6,228 nucleotides of DNA from Bacteroidales bacterium UBA6207 (GCA_002421995.1 DISP01000092.1:1-6228), one strand, 5' to 3'; positions 1 to 5,899 are shown, counted from the first letter of the stretch. Notes: a model not told the origin generated them from the letters alone. Program-made: numbers and translations.

Positions 1-72
1 TTGAACAATGGCAGAACCAACACACATCAAAAGAAAACCGGTGCTCGGCGCGGAGAGTCTGTTCCGTGTTAC

Positions 73-121
73 TGACCCCCATGTTTTTCCCCTCCGTATC
101 AGGTGGCGGAAAGGGTGGTCA
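73..121. repeat. Imperfect hairpin, possible insertion-sequence end remnant
   Basis: TGACCCCC (73-80) pairs with GGTGGTCA (114-121) at seven of eight positions. Inside it, TTTCC (86-90) pairs with GGAAA (108-112). The pairing is read directly from the sequence. The combination of a TGACCCCC block and a GGTGGTCA block recalls, from memory only, the repeated ends of IS21-type elements in Bacteroidetes. No transposase gene is visible in the window, so at most this is an edge or relic. It could equally be a chance hairpin. Confidence 0.35.
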
Positions 122-211
122 CCTATACTCACCACACCATATAATATAGCAGCAAAATTGTTTTGGTTTGGTGTGTGGGTTTACTGCTTATACAATTTGC
201 CTGCAACAGCA

Positions 212-267
212 TTGCAAGGCCGTTGCGACGGGTTTGCAATACCCTTGCAAAAAGAGGTGTATTGCAA
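212..267. repeat. Cluster of four TTGCAA palindromic hexamers
   Basis: The palindrome TTGCAA occurs at 212-217, 234-239, 245-250 and 262-267. The start-to-start spacings are 22, 11 and 17 bp. The first two intervals are close to whole helical turns, which would put those sites on one face of the DNA. Four copies in 56 bp is more than expected by chance. They lie about 220 bp upstream of the promoter of the XRE/ImmA gene and could be protein-binding sites. No function is known from the sequence. Confidence 0.35.
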
Positions 268-419
268 TCCATCTATATACGATGCACAAGACCAGGATAA
301 TGTGTTTTGTTAGCTTGTTGATAAATGGTTAACAATTTCAATGACAAATACACATTTGTTTACAGAAATCGAGGTAATTTTGCTGTCACAAAAGGCCGGA
401 TGAGGTGGGAAGCTTGGGG

Positions 420-432
420 GTAAATGGTTTAC
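420..432. promoter_or_regulatory. 13-bp perfect palindrome, candidate operator
   Basis: GTAAA (420-424) and TTTAC (428-432) form a perfect inverted repeat around TGG. A near copy of the same sequence (TAAATGGTTAAC) starts at 322, so the motif is partly repeated in the same leader region. Sites of this size are typical of dimeric XRE-family repressors, and the next gene encodes one. Autoregulation through this site is inference. It lies about 60 bp upstream of the -33 box, so it would have to act from a distance. Confidence 0.3.
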
Positions 433-489
433 TTGATAATAATGAGGTACTTAAAATTTAGTGAGTGAAAAAATATTTTTCAAAAACAC

Positions 490-519
490 TTGACAATTGA
501 ATTTTAATGTTTATTTTTG
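490..519 (+). promoter_or_regulatory. Promoter of the XRE/ImmA-led gene unit
   Basis: A TTG (490-492) is followed after 19 bp by TATTTTTG (512-519). This matches the Bacteroidetes housekeeping consensus (TTG, about 19 bp, TAnnTTTG) at every fixed position. TTGACA at 490-495 is also a perfect classical -35 hexamer. Transcription would begin near 525, leaving a leader of about 45 nt rich in A and T. An imperfect inverted repeat (TATTA at 525-529, TAATA at 537-541) lies right at the predicted start point and could be an operator. Confidence 0.7.
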
Positions 520-568
520 CACCGTATTAATTAATCTAATAAACATTTAAGTCAAAAGAACAAAAGAA

Positions 569-1624
569 ATGAAAAATGAAGTTTTCAGCCAACGGCTTAA
601 AAATGCGCGCCTGATGAAGGGAATGACCCAGGACGAGGTGGTTGCAGCCCTGGGGGAAACGCTTTCAAAGAATGCGCTTTCGCGTTATGAGCGTGGCGAT
701 ATGATGCCCCGCTACCACATTCTCCTGGCGCTCTCGCGGGTGTTTGGTGTTCAGCTCGAGTATTTCTTCAGGCCGTTCACGGTCGAGATCAGCGATTTTG
801 AGTACCGCACCAAGGAGGATATGCCTTCTATGGAACGTGAGCAATTACGGCTCGAGGTGATCACCGTGATGGAACGCCGCCTCCAGACAGAAGAACTGCT
901 CGGTCTTGAGCAGCACTTTGTGAATCCGCTGCAGGGTTTTCCTGCAGTAAAGAATGCTGATGACATTGAAAAGGCGGCCATGCAACTGCGTGAAGCCTGG
1001 CAAATAGGTCAGCATGGTATGTTGAACATCTACGGCATGCTCGAGCACTTTGGTATCAAGGTGGTAGAGCTTACTGCCAACGAAGTCTTCGACGGCATGA
1101 AAGCCACAATCAACAAGCAGGTGCCTGTGATAGTGGTGAACACCGCCATGACCATCGAACGCCGGCGCTACACCGTGCTGCACGAGCTGGCCCATCTGCT
1201 GCTCACCTTTGACGAAGCGCTCGAACCCAAAAAGGTTGAGAGCCTGTGCAACATCTTCCCGGGTGCAGTGCTTTTGCCTGCCGACACCTATAGGGAGCTC
1301 ATCGGGGCACCCCGCGAAACGGTCAGCTTGCAGGAACTCATCCACATTAAGAACCAGTTCGGCATCAGCCTGCAAGCCCTTGTTTATCGGGCTGCACGCC
1401 TGAAATTCATCAGCCAGGCTAGTGTGGACCGGTTTGTTAAATTCATCGAAACCAATAAAAAAGAGGAAGGTCTCGGAGGCTATTACGGCAACGAGGTAGC
1501 CGACCGCTTTGAGCAATTGGTTGTGCGTGCCTGTCACCAGCACCGCATCACGCGTTCGCGCGCTGCCGAGTTGCTGGGTATCGAAGAAAAACATCTGCCT
1601 GTATATTTCGACACAGTGTGGTAA
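569..1624 (+). CDS. XRE-family DNA-binding / ImmA-IrrE zinc metalloprotease fusion regulator
   Basis: This 351-residue cytoplasmic protein joins two modules. Residues about 6-66 are an XRE/Cro-type helix-turn-helix, recognisable by the RLKNARLMKGMTQDEV start and the ALSRYERGD recognition segment. Residues about 140-285 form an ImmA/IrrE (DUF955) peptidase domain with the zinc motif HELAH at 205-209. The likely third ligand is Glu224, in an ExxCNxFxxxxLLP segment, followed by a typical FGISLQALVYRA helix. The C-terminus (about 315-345, ITRSRAAELLGI) looks like a second small helix-turn-helix. In known relatives (ImmA with ImmR in ICEBs1, IrrE/PprI with DdrO in Deinococcus) the protease cleaves an XRE repressor to switch on genes; here both parts are one chain. 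All visible catalytic residues are intact. The ATG at 569 follows a good promoter and gives a complete HTH. It has no clear Shine-Dalgarno, as is usual in this phylum. It is the first gene of a unit ending at 3891. Its target is unknown. Confidence 0.9.
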   Translation: MKNEVFSQRLKNARLMKGMTQDEVVAALGETLSKNALSRYERGDMMPRYHILLALSRVFGVQLEYFFRPFTVEISDFEYRTKEDMPSMEREQLRLEVITVMERRLQTEELLGLEQHFVNPLQGFPAVKNADDIEKAAMQLREAWQIGQHGMLNIYGMLEHFGIKVVELTANEVFDGMKATINKQVPVIVVNTAMTIERRRYTVLHELAHLLLTFDEALEPKKVESLCNIFPGAVLLPADTYRELIGAPRETVSLQELIHIKNQFGISLQALVYRAARLKFISQASVDRFVKFIETNKKEEGLGGYYGNEVADRFEQLVVRACHQHRITRSRAAELLGIEEKHLPVYFDTVW

Positions 1625-1642
1625 ACAATGGAGGAGAAGCAA

Positions 1643-1948
1643 ATGAAACAAGTGACTGTTGCATCCCAAAGCCCGCAATCAAAATTGATTGCATTAAAAA
1701 CATTGATCCATATTGGAATTGAAACAAACTCAGATTTTAGTTTTATTGATCTAAACACATTCACTATGAAAAAAGTAATGACATGGGACAAACATCGGGA
1801 GATGTGTTGCCCGCAAGCTATTAATCATTTTAAAATTGTTACTCATGACAAAAGCAATTCTGATTTGCGACCTCCGGACTTGCCAGGCAGTGGCCGGTAC
1901 CATACCGGCCATGCAACCGAAGGTCACCACGCAGTATTGGTTGCCTAA
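1643..1948 (+). CDS. Doubtful small open frame in the gap after the XRE/ImmA gene
   Basis: An open frame of 101 codons starts at ATG 1643. An upstream in-frame ATG at 1628 lies only three bases after the preceding stop. For the ATG at 1643, GGAGGA at 1630-1635 is an unusually good Shine-Dalgarno at 7-nt spacing. The predicted protein has no recognisable domain, signal peptide or membrane segment. Its last 100 bases overlap the start of the next gene in another frame and read like out-of-frame sequence (Pro, Gly and His rich). The 220-bp gap it fills is AT-rich. It may be noncoding leader for the next gene or a decayed reading frame. A weak -7-like sequence, TAGTTTTA, lies at 1738-1745 without a well-placed -33 partner. 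Confidence 0.22.
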   Translation: MKQVTVASQSPQSKLIALKTLIHIGIETNSDFSFIDLNTFTMKKVMTWDKHREMCCPQAINHFKIVTHDKSNSDLRPPDLPGSGRYHTGHATEGHHAVLVA

Positions 1949-2333
1949 GCCAATCTACTACCAATTGAATGAATCCGGCATGAAACGCATGAAGTATCTG
2001 GAACAGAGGAAAATCGTCAGGTTTGTTGAACCACCGTCTGATTTTCCGCAGCGCTTCGGCCAGCTATGCATCACAGGAATCTCGATGACAGATTACTTTG
2101 TGGTGTTGCTGGCCAGCGAGCACCACCTCAGTCTTTTATGCAGCCCGGATTGGTACCGCACGGTAAGCAGCTATTTCAGTCTGCCTGCCCTGAATGGTTT
2201 CACTTCCCACGAAGAAACATCCACTGCCATGGAGGCAGTAGTTTCAGGAGCCCGGTCAACAACACATGAAAAAACAGCCGTGTTGCTGATCACTTCAAGC
2301 ATCCAACCCATCAAACCAATTGGAACGCGATGA
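1845..2333 (+). CDS. Small protein, possibly a divergent PIN-like nuclease-fold protein
   Basis: A 162-residue soluble protein. I chose ATG 1845; a TTG nine bases upstream (1836) is in frame but less likely. The layout resembles PIN-like proteins found near ImmA/IrrE genes. It has an N-terminal beta strand ending in Asp (KAILICD, Asp9), then a segment WLPKPIYYQLNE (32-43). After these comes SMTDYFVVLLASEHHLSLLCSPDWYR (80-105), compatible with the family pattern S..D....LA....A.LLTGD..LR, with Asp83 and Asp102. If the alignment is right, three of the four usual metal-binding acids are present and the Glu of the second motif is Gln40. The protein would then be a weakened or altered nuclease. 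This assignment rests on pattern memory alone and could be wrong. The stop overlaps the next start (ATGA), indicating translational coupling. The gene is 220 bp downstream of the XRE/ImmA gene on the same strand and probably shares its transcript. Confidence 0.7.
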   Translation: MTKAILICDLRTCQAVAGTIPAMQPKVTTQYWLPKPIYYQLNESGMKRMKYLEQRKIVRFVEPPSDFPQRFGQLCITGISMTDYFVVLLASEHHLSLLCSPDWYRTVSSYFSLPALNGFTSHEETSTAMEAVVSGARSTTHEKTAVLLITSSIQPIKPIGTR

Positions 2334-2773
2334 AAAACACAAAAAACAAGCACAGACTCAGGCGACGACTCGAATTGAAACTCAAACGGTCGGGCAAAAG
2401 CAGGCTGAGGAAGCATTTCTGGTTCTACAAACAAAGCACATACAACGGACTTGGAGAGTCGGTTGAGGTGGTGATCTTTGAACTCGACCATGCGCTCATG
2501 AAGCAAAAGGTTGAGCAGGACCCCTGGTACAACACCCTTTTGATGCCGGGAATGGCGAATGTTGCATTCGTAGAGATACTGCCCGATGTTGCCTTCACCC
2601 AACACAGTTTCAATGTGATGAAGGTGCTGAGCCAAGTGCACGAAAAAATTATTTTGGGCAAAGGTTTGCGCTATCAGGCGTTTTACAACCAGGCCTTCTT
2701 TACCTTCAGGAAGATAGGCAAGCCCGCATTGGGGGTTTCTCCCCCGTTGGAAGAAACACTGCAGGCAGCGTAG
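2330..2773 (+). CDS. Unrecognised small protein with a highly basic N-terminus
   Basis: I do not recognise this 147-residue protein. Residues 1-33 contain about fourteen Lys/Arg, including RRR at 11-13, and suggest contact with nucleic acid or with an acidic partner. Residues about 43-128 look like a mixed alpha/beta fold (ESVEVVIFELDHAL, ANVAFVEILPDVAF, RYQAFYNQAFFTF) with many aromatic residues. No signal peptide or membrane segment is visible. The start is fixed by the ATGA overlap (2330-2333) with the stop of the preceding gene. Such coupling usually marks partners made in fixed ratio, so it may be a binding partner or antitoxin-like companion of the 1845 product. That role is inference from position only. 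The C-terminal Pro-rich tail (about 132-147) is probably unstructured. Confidence 0.7.
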   Translation: MKNTKNKHRLRRRLELKLKRSGKSRLRKHFWFYKQSTYNGLGESVEVVIFELDHALMKQKVEQDPWYNTLLMPGMANVAFVEILPDVAFTQHSFNVMKVLSQVHEKIILGKGLRYQAFYNQAFFTFRKIGKPALGVSPPLEETLQAA

Positions 2774-2830
2774 ATTATGCCTTCAGCTGCCGGACAGGAT
2801 GTGCTTTCGCGTTAAAGCCCTTCTGCTCCC

Positions 2831-2845
2831 GACCTGTTTCAGGTC
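2831..2845. promoter_or_regulatory. 15-bp perfect palindrome in the gap before the CnaB-domain gene
   Basis: GACCTG (2831-2836) and CAGGTC (2840-2845) are perfect inverted copies around TTT. The hairpin lies in the 103-bp gap between two same-strand genes, 31 bp before the next ATG. It is followed by ACCGGCGATTCTTTT, not a clean T-run, so a full terminator is unlikely. A competing pairing is possible: GCCGG-A-CAGG (2789-2798) with CCTG (2833-2836) and CCGGC (2847-2851). It could be an operator, an RNA-processing site or a weak attenuator. Confidence 0.35.
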
Positions 2846-2876
2846 ACCGGCGATTCTTTTCCAATATTTCATTCTT

Positions 2877-3806
2877 ATGAAAACGAAGAAAAATCGCATT
2901 GAGAAGCTCAAAAAAATAGCACAGCTTTTCAATGAATATCAATCCACATTGGCTGTCGTATCGCACGACGCCGCCAGGGTTGCAGCTTTCAGCGCCCATG
3001 TTAACGAACTCCAAAGGCTGGAGTCGGAGCTGATCGTTCCCCTGCAAGTGATCATCCAACAACGTGTAGCGCTCAACACGCGTATCAAGGAGGAAATAGT
3101 ACCTGTCTTGTCGCGGGCGATGAGCCTGTCGGGCATGTTGAACGATGTCACCATGACAAATACACTTGGCTTTTTTTACAAAGGCCTTCGTTCCAAACCT
3201 ACTGCAGCCATGGCCAGTCATGCAGCAAAGATGGTGCTCGACTTTGTGGAGCAACATGCCACCGAAGCCGCCGGGGTTGGTTTTGATGCTGCCGGCATTG
3301 CTGCCCTCAGTCAACTGGCCGACGACACCGAAGGAATGCGTGACCATGCTCATCAGCGCGGCTCGCTGCGCAGGGTGGATCGCAGTAAGATGCAGCGTCT
3401 TCTTTCGGAAGTCACGGTGATGCTGCGCGGCGAACTCGACTGGATGGTGGAGAAACACAAATCCACAGCACCTGTGCTGTACGAACGCTACCGGATGCTC
3501 CGTCAGGTGAAGAAGGGAAGTGGCACGCCAACAGAGGTGTTTACCGAAATATTCGGCACCGTTACCGATACCCACAGTGGCGAAGCCATCAGAGGTGCAC
3601 ATTTACAGCTCGTTGACATATCAGGATCGGAATGCGAAACCGATGCCGACGGCTATTATGTCATTGACGATCCGGAACCCGGCAGCTATCAGCTGCGATG
3701 CACCGCCCCGGGCTATCAATCCACCAACGATGTGGCCTTCACGATAGTGAAAGGCGAATCATTGGAGGTGAATTTCAGTCTGACCGCGCAACAGGCTGTG
3801 GCCTAA
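2877..3806 (+). CDS. Helical protein with C-terminal carboxypeptidase-regulatory-like (CnaB-type) domain
   Basis: A 309-residue protein in two parts. Residues 1-215 are almost entirely predicted helix, with charged repeating stretches (RIEKLKKIAQLF, QRLESELIVPLQVII, KMQRLLSEVTVMLRGELDWM), probably a helical bundle. Residues about 223-303 match the carboxypeptidase-regulatory-like beta-sandwich: IFGTVTDTHSGEAIRGAHLQL, then ETDADGYYVIDDPEPGSYQL, then APGY and a final strand VNFSL. The start at ATG 2877 is preferred. An extension to 2799 would add 26 residues that overlap the palindrome and make a poor signal peptide. With the ATG at 2877 there is no export signal, although this beta domain is usually found in secreted or outer-membrane proteins of Bacteroidetes. 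The helical part is a family I cannot name. The gene is last in the unit, 103 bp after its neighbour and just before a strong terminator. Confidence 0.88.
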   Translation: MKTKKNRIEKLKKIAQLFNEYQSTLAVVSHDAARVAAFSAHVNELQRLESELIVPLQVIIQQRVALNTRIKEEIVPVLSRAMSLSGMLNDVTMTNTLGFFYKGLRSKPTAAMASHAAKMVLDFVEQHATEAAGVGFDAAGIAALSQLADDTEGMRDHAHQRGSLRRVDRSKMQRLLSEVTVMLRGELDWMVEKHKSTAPVLYERYRMLRQVKKGSGTPTEVFTEIFGTVTDTHSGEAIRGAHLQLVDISGSECETDADGYYVIDDPEPGSYQLRCTAPGYQSTNDVAFTIVKGESLEVNFSLTAQQAVA

Positions 3807-3858
3807 ACCTCCCTTCATCACACCACAGACAGCGAAAACCGCTGCCACGTATTCACCC

Positions 3859-3891
3859 AAAAGGCTGCTCCCATCCGGGGCAGCCTTTTTT
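3859..3891 (+). terminator. Strong intrinsic terminator
   Basis: AAAAGGCTGC (3859-3868) pairs perfectly with GCAGCCTTTT (3880-3889). The stem continues inward through a T-G wobble and two C-G pairs to a five-base loop (3872-3876) and is followed by a run of six T ending at 3891. It lies 53 bp after the stop at 3806 and closes the unit that begins at 490. The A-run on the left side would give a U-tract on the opposite strand too, so it may work in both directions. Confidence 0.9.
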
Positions 3892-3944
3892 GCCTGAAGC
3901 GGTATGATTCAGCCATTCCAACTACTATCGCTTTTCGCAGGAGA

Positions 3945-3972
3945 TTGGTGTAGGAAGATATTAAAAACTTTG
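3945..3972 (+). promoter_or_regulatory. Possible promoter of the SIMPL-domain gene
   Basis: TTG at 3945-3947 and AAACTTTG at 3965-3972 resemble the Bacteroidetes -33 and -7 boxes. There is one mismatch in the -7 box (A for the first T) and a spacer of 17 bp where about 19 is usual. A second near match, AAATTTTG, lies at 3981-3988 but lacks a placed -33 box. A promoter is expected here because a strong terminator precedes this stretch. The exact boxes are uncertain. Confidence 0.3.
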
Positions 3973-4047
3973 TGACGACAAAATTTTGGTTGCAAATCCT
4001 CGTTGTCAATGAAAAGAAAATTTACAACCATTTCAACACCTTATATC

Positions 4048-4764
4048 ATGAAAAACACCCTCATCCTTCTTGCAGCATTGTTTTCGCTTACACTTTTTGC
4101 ACAAAACGGCGAAAAAAACTTTATTGACCTAAACTATATCGAGGTGACCGGAAAGGCCGAGCTTGAAGTAGTTCCGGACCAGATTTTCCTGAAGATTATC
4201 CTGAATGAAAAAGAGTTCAAAAGCAAACAAAGCATCAGGGAAATGGAGCAGCTGATGACAGACAAACTCAGCGAGATTGGCATTGACGCAGGAAAAGACC
4301 TTGTGGTCAAAGACTTTGTAAGTAATTTTCAGTTTTACCGGCTGTCAAAAACCGACATCAATGTATCAAAAGAATACCAACTCCTCGTGCATGATGCTTC
4401 GACCGCCGGAAAAGTGTTTGTTGAACTCGAAAAGGCAGGCATCTCAAACATCTCCGTCGAAAAGCTGGAACACACAAATATGCAGGAATACCGAAAAGCC
4501 GTGAAGGTGGATGCCATCAAAGCCGCTAAAGAGAAAGCCTCCGACCTGGCAGCTGCCATTGGCCAAGGCATTGGCAGGGCAGTGTACATCAACGAAGTTG
4601 ATATGAACAATACATATCATCTAAACACAATTATCGGAAGGGTTGCCGGAATGTCGGCACAAGGTTCCCGCTCCGGCAATTCAACAGCTCAGGAAGACCT
4701 AAACCTTGAGTTTGAAAAAATAAGTATAGAATACACGATTTTATGTAGATTTGAATTGAAATAA
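4048..4764 (+). CDS. Exported SIMPL-domain (DUF541) protein
   Basis: A 238-residue protein. Residues 1-18 form a typical signal peptide (KN, hydrophobic LILLAALFSLTLF, cleavage after LFA before Gln19), so the mature protein should be periplasmic. Residues about 30-236 are a SIMPL/DUF541 domain. It has the N-terminal signature IEVTGKAELEVVPDQIFLKI, a middle hinge, the helix KVDAIKAAKEKASDLAAAIGQGIG (153-176) followed by VYINEV, and a last strand EFEKISIEYTIL. Length is normal for the family. Members elsewhere include the interleukin-1-receptor-associated kinase-binding SIMPL, the Brucella BP26 antigen and E. coli YggE. They are implicated in oxidative stress and envelope functions, but no enzymatic activity is established. 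ATG 4048 is chosen because it gives the signal peptide directly. Upstream in-frame ATG 4009 and TTG 4003 would bury it behind 13-15 polar residues. It appears to be a single gene transcribed on its own. Confidence 0.92.
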   Translation: MKNTLILLAALFSLTLFAQNGEKNFIDLNYIEVTGKAELEVVPDQIFLKIILNEKEFKSKQSIREMEQLMTDKLSEIGIDAGKDLVVKDFVSNFQFYRLSKTDINVSKEYQLLVHDASTAGKVFVELEKAGISNISVEKLEHTNMQEYRKAVKVDAIKAAKEKASDLAAAIGQGIGRAVYINEVDMNNTYHLNTIIGRVAGMSAQGSRSGNSTAQEDLNLEFEKISIEYTILCRFELK

Positions 4765-4806
4765 AACGCTCGAAGTATCCGGGGCTTGCAACCTTGTTTT
4801 GTGATT

Positions 4807-4839
4807 GTGAATCTTAAATCCGGCAACGATTCACCTTTT
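4807..4839 (+). terminator. Weak hairpin after the SIMPL gene
   Basis: GTGAATC (4807-4813) and GATTCAC (4828-4834) are perfect inverted repeats with a 14-base loop, followed by CTTTT. The stem is short, AT-rich and wide-looped and the T-run is brief, so it would be an inefficient terminator. An operator for the gene at 4889 is an alternative. Confidence 0.35.
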
Positions 4840-4888
4840 AATGCCTTGTTAATCTGTAAACCACACGCAATGAACACTATTGATTGAA

Positions 4889-5899
4889 ATGTTAAAAAAG
4901 TTCATCCAAGCCATCCTTGCCGCGACGATTGCACTGGCATCAGGTGCATGTGCCACCTTGTTCAATGCGCAACATACCGGTGTTACAATAGTTACAAGTG
5001 AGCCTGTTGGCCTGAAAGTGAACAATGATAGCATAGAGCAGCCCGATACCTCGATGCTGGTGATGGTGCAAAGACAAAACAAACCTTTAGCCGTGACAGC
5101 ATGGACCGACAGCCTTGTGAAGACCGTGCAGATTGCGCCTGTGAACTCCTTTGCTTACTGGTCGAATATCGGCTTTTGCTATGGTTTAGGAATGCTCATT
5201 GACAAGGACGACCCAAAAAGATATTCCTATCCCAAGACGATATACCTGGATATGTCAAACAACGAAGCAAACTATCTGGACTACAATCCCGATGGCCGTC
5301 ACAGGCATCTACTGAAATTCACGCCAATGAAATTGGCCGGACTTGCCAATCCATCGTTTGAACTGGGCTATGAACACAAAACCGGAAAGCGCTACTCCAC
5401 ACAACTGTTGGCAGGCTATCTGCTGCCCAACAGCATCTTCGACATGAGCAGCACCGTGTTGCCCGAAGCAAAAGGCTTTACACTCTCGGCAGAAGAGCGT
5501 TTCTATTTTAAAAAACCTGCGCCTTTCGGTCCCTATCTTGCTTTGGAGTTTCATTATCTGAAAAGCCGCTACAAGGATGTATGGAACTTTGGTGTGGCCA
5601 ATATCTTTGCCGATACTTTGCATGGATACAACAACTATGCTGACACTTTTGGTATAAGAAAGCAGACTTTCAGCTATAGTTTCAAGATTGGATATCAATA
5701 TATTAAGGACAGATTTTCGGTGGATGTGTTTGCAGGCATCGGATTGAGGTATAAGATGATAAAGCATACCGACCGTATCAAACCTGAAGATGAGATGGAA
5801 ATACCCCGTCATCCAAACTTTTACTACATCACCCATCGTGAAGGAAATTTCATGACTGTGAGTATGACCCTCAACATTAGAATAGGATACACTTTTTAG
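4889..5899 (+). CDS. Probable lipoprotein with C-terminal outer-membrane beta-barrel domain
   Basis: A 336-residue envelope protein starting at ATG 4889 (a TTG at 4880 is in frame but less likely). Residues 1-20 are an export signal (LKK, then hydrophobic FIQAILAATIALASGA) followed by Cys21 in the context SGAC-ATLFN. The CATLFN start is common in Bacteroidetes lipoproteins of this type, but Ser at -3 is a poor lipobox residue, so lipidation is likely, not certain. Residues about 30-125 match a family seen with this start: a small beta domain (VTIVTSEPVGLKVNNDSI), then WSNIGFCYGLGMLIDKDDPKRYSYPKTIYLDM. Residues about 150-336 alternate polar and hydrophobic residues in strand-length blocks rich in Tyr and Phe (FELGYEHKTG, YLALEFHYLK, YSFKIGYQYI, VFAGIGLRYKM). 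The chain ends NIRIGYTF, whose terminal Phe is the usual barrel-assembly signal. It is probably an outer-membrane protein of unknown substrate. It follows the SIMPL gene by 124 bp on the same strand, and a shared transcript is possible. Confidence 0.88.
   Translation: MLKKFIQAILAATIALASGACATLFNAQHTGVTIVTSEPVGLKVNNDSIEQPDTSMLVMVQRQNKPLAVTAWTDSLVKTVQIAPVNSFAYWSNIGFCYGLGMLIDKDDPKRYSYPKTIYLDMSNNEANYLDYNPDGRHRHLLKFTPMKLAGLANPSFELGYEHKTGKRYSTQLLAGYLLPNSIFDMSSTVLPEAKGFTLSAEERFYFKKPAPFGPYLALEFHYLKSRYKDVWNFGVANIFADTLHGYNNYADTFGIRKQTFSYSFKIGYQYIKDRFSVDVFAGIGLRYKMIKHTDRIKPEDEMEIPRHPNFYYITHREGNFMTVSMTLNIRIGYTF

Larger units (their letters stand above)
1..489. other. Left intergenic region without a convincing gene
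   Basis: No coding region here can be supported. A 101-codon open frame begins with ATG at 8 and ends at 313. Its translation has no recognisable domain and an odd mix of Trp, Cys and basic residues. Its first third overlaps an imperfect hairpin (73-121), so I do not call it a gene, although a degraded tail of a transposase-associated gene cannot be excluded. From about 310 the sequence becomes strongly AT-rich, as expected for the control region of the gene starting at 569. Separate entries cover the hairpin, the TTGCAA cluster and the palindrome. Confidence 0.5.

Noticed and set aside
8..313. 101-codon open frame on the + strand at the left edge
   Set aside because: No recognisable domain, improbable composition, overlaps an imperfect hairpin, and no upstream context to judge its start.
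845..1678. 277-codon open frame on the - strand
   Set aside because: It lies opposite the XRE/ImmA gene, whose motifs are unmistakable. The minus-strand translation is rich in His, Cys and Leu, as expected for an antisense frame in GC-richer coding DNA.
676..2814. 12-bp direct repeat GCTTTCGCGTTA at 676-687 and 2803-2814
   Set aside because: One copy is inside coding sequence, the flanks do not match, and a single 12-bp repeat in this length can be chance.
2844..3602. 252-codon open frame on the - strand
   Set aside because: It is antisense to the helical/CnaB-domain gene, has no domain and has a His/Cys-rich composition.
5309..5836. 175-codon open frame on the - strand
   Set aside because: It is antisense to the barrel domain, where the + strand translation shows clear strand periodicity and a C-terminal Phe.
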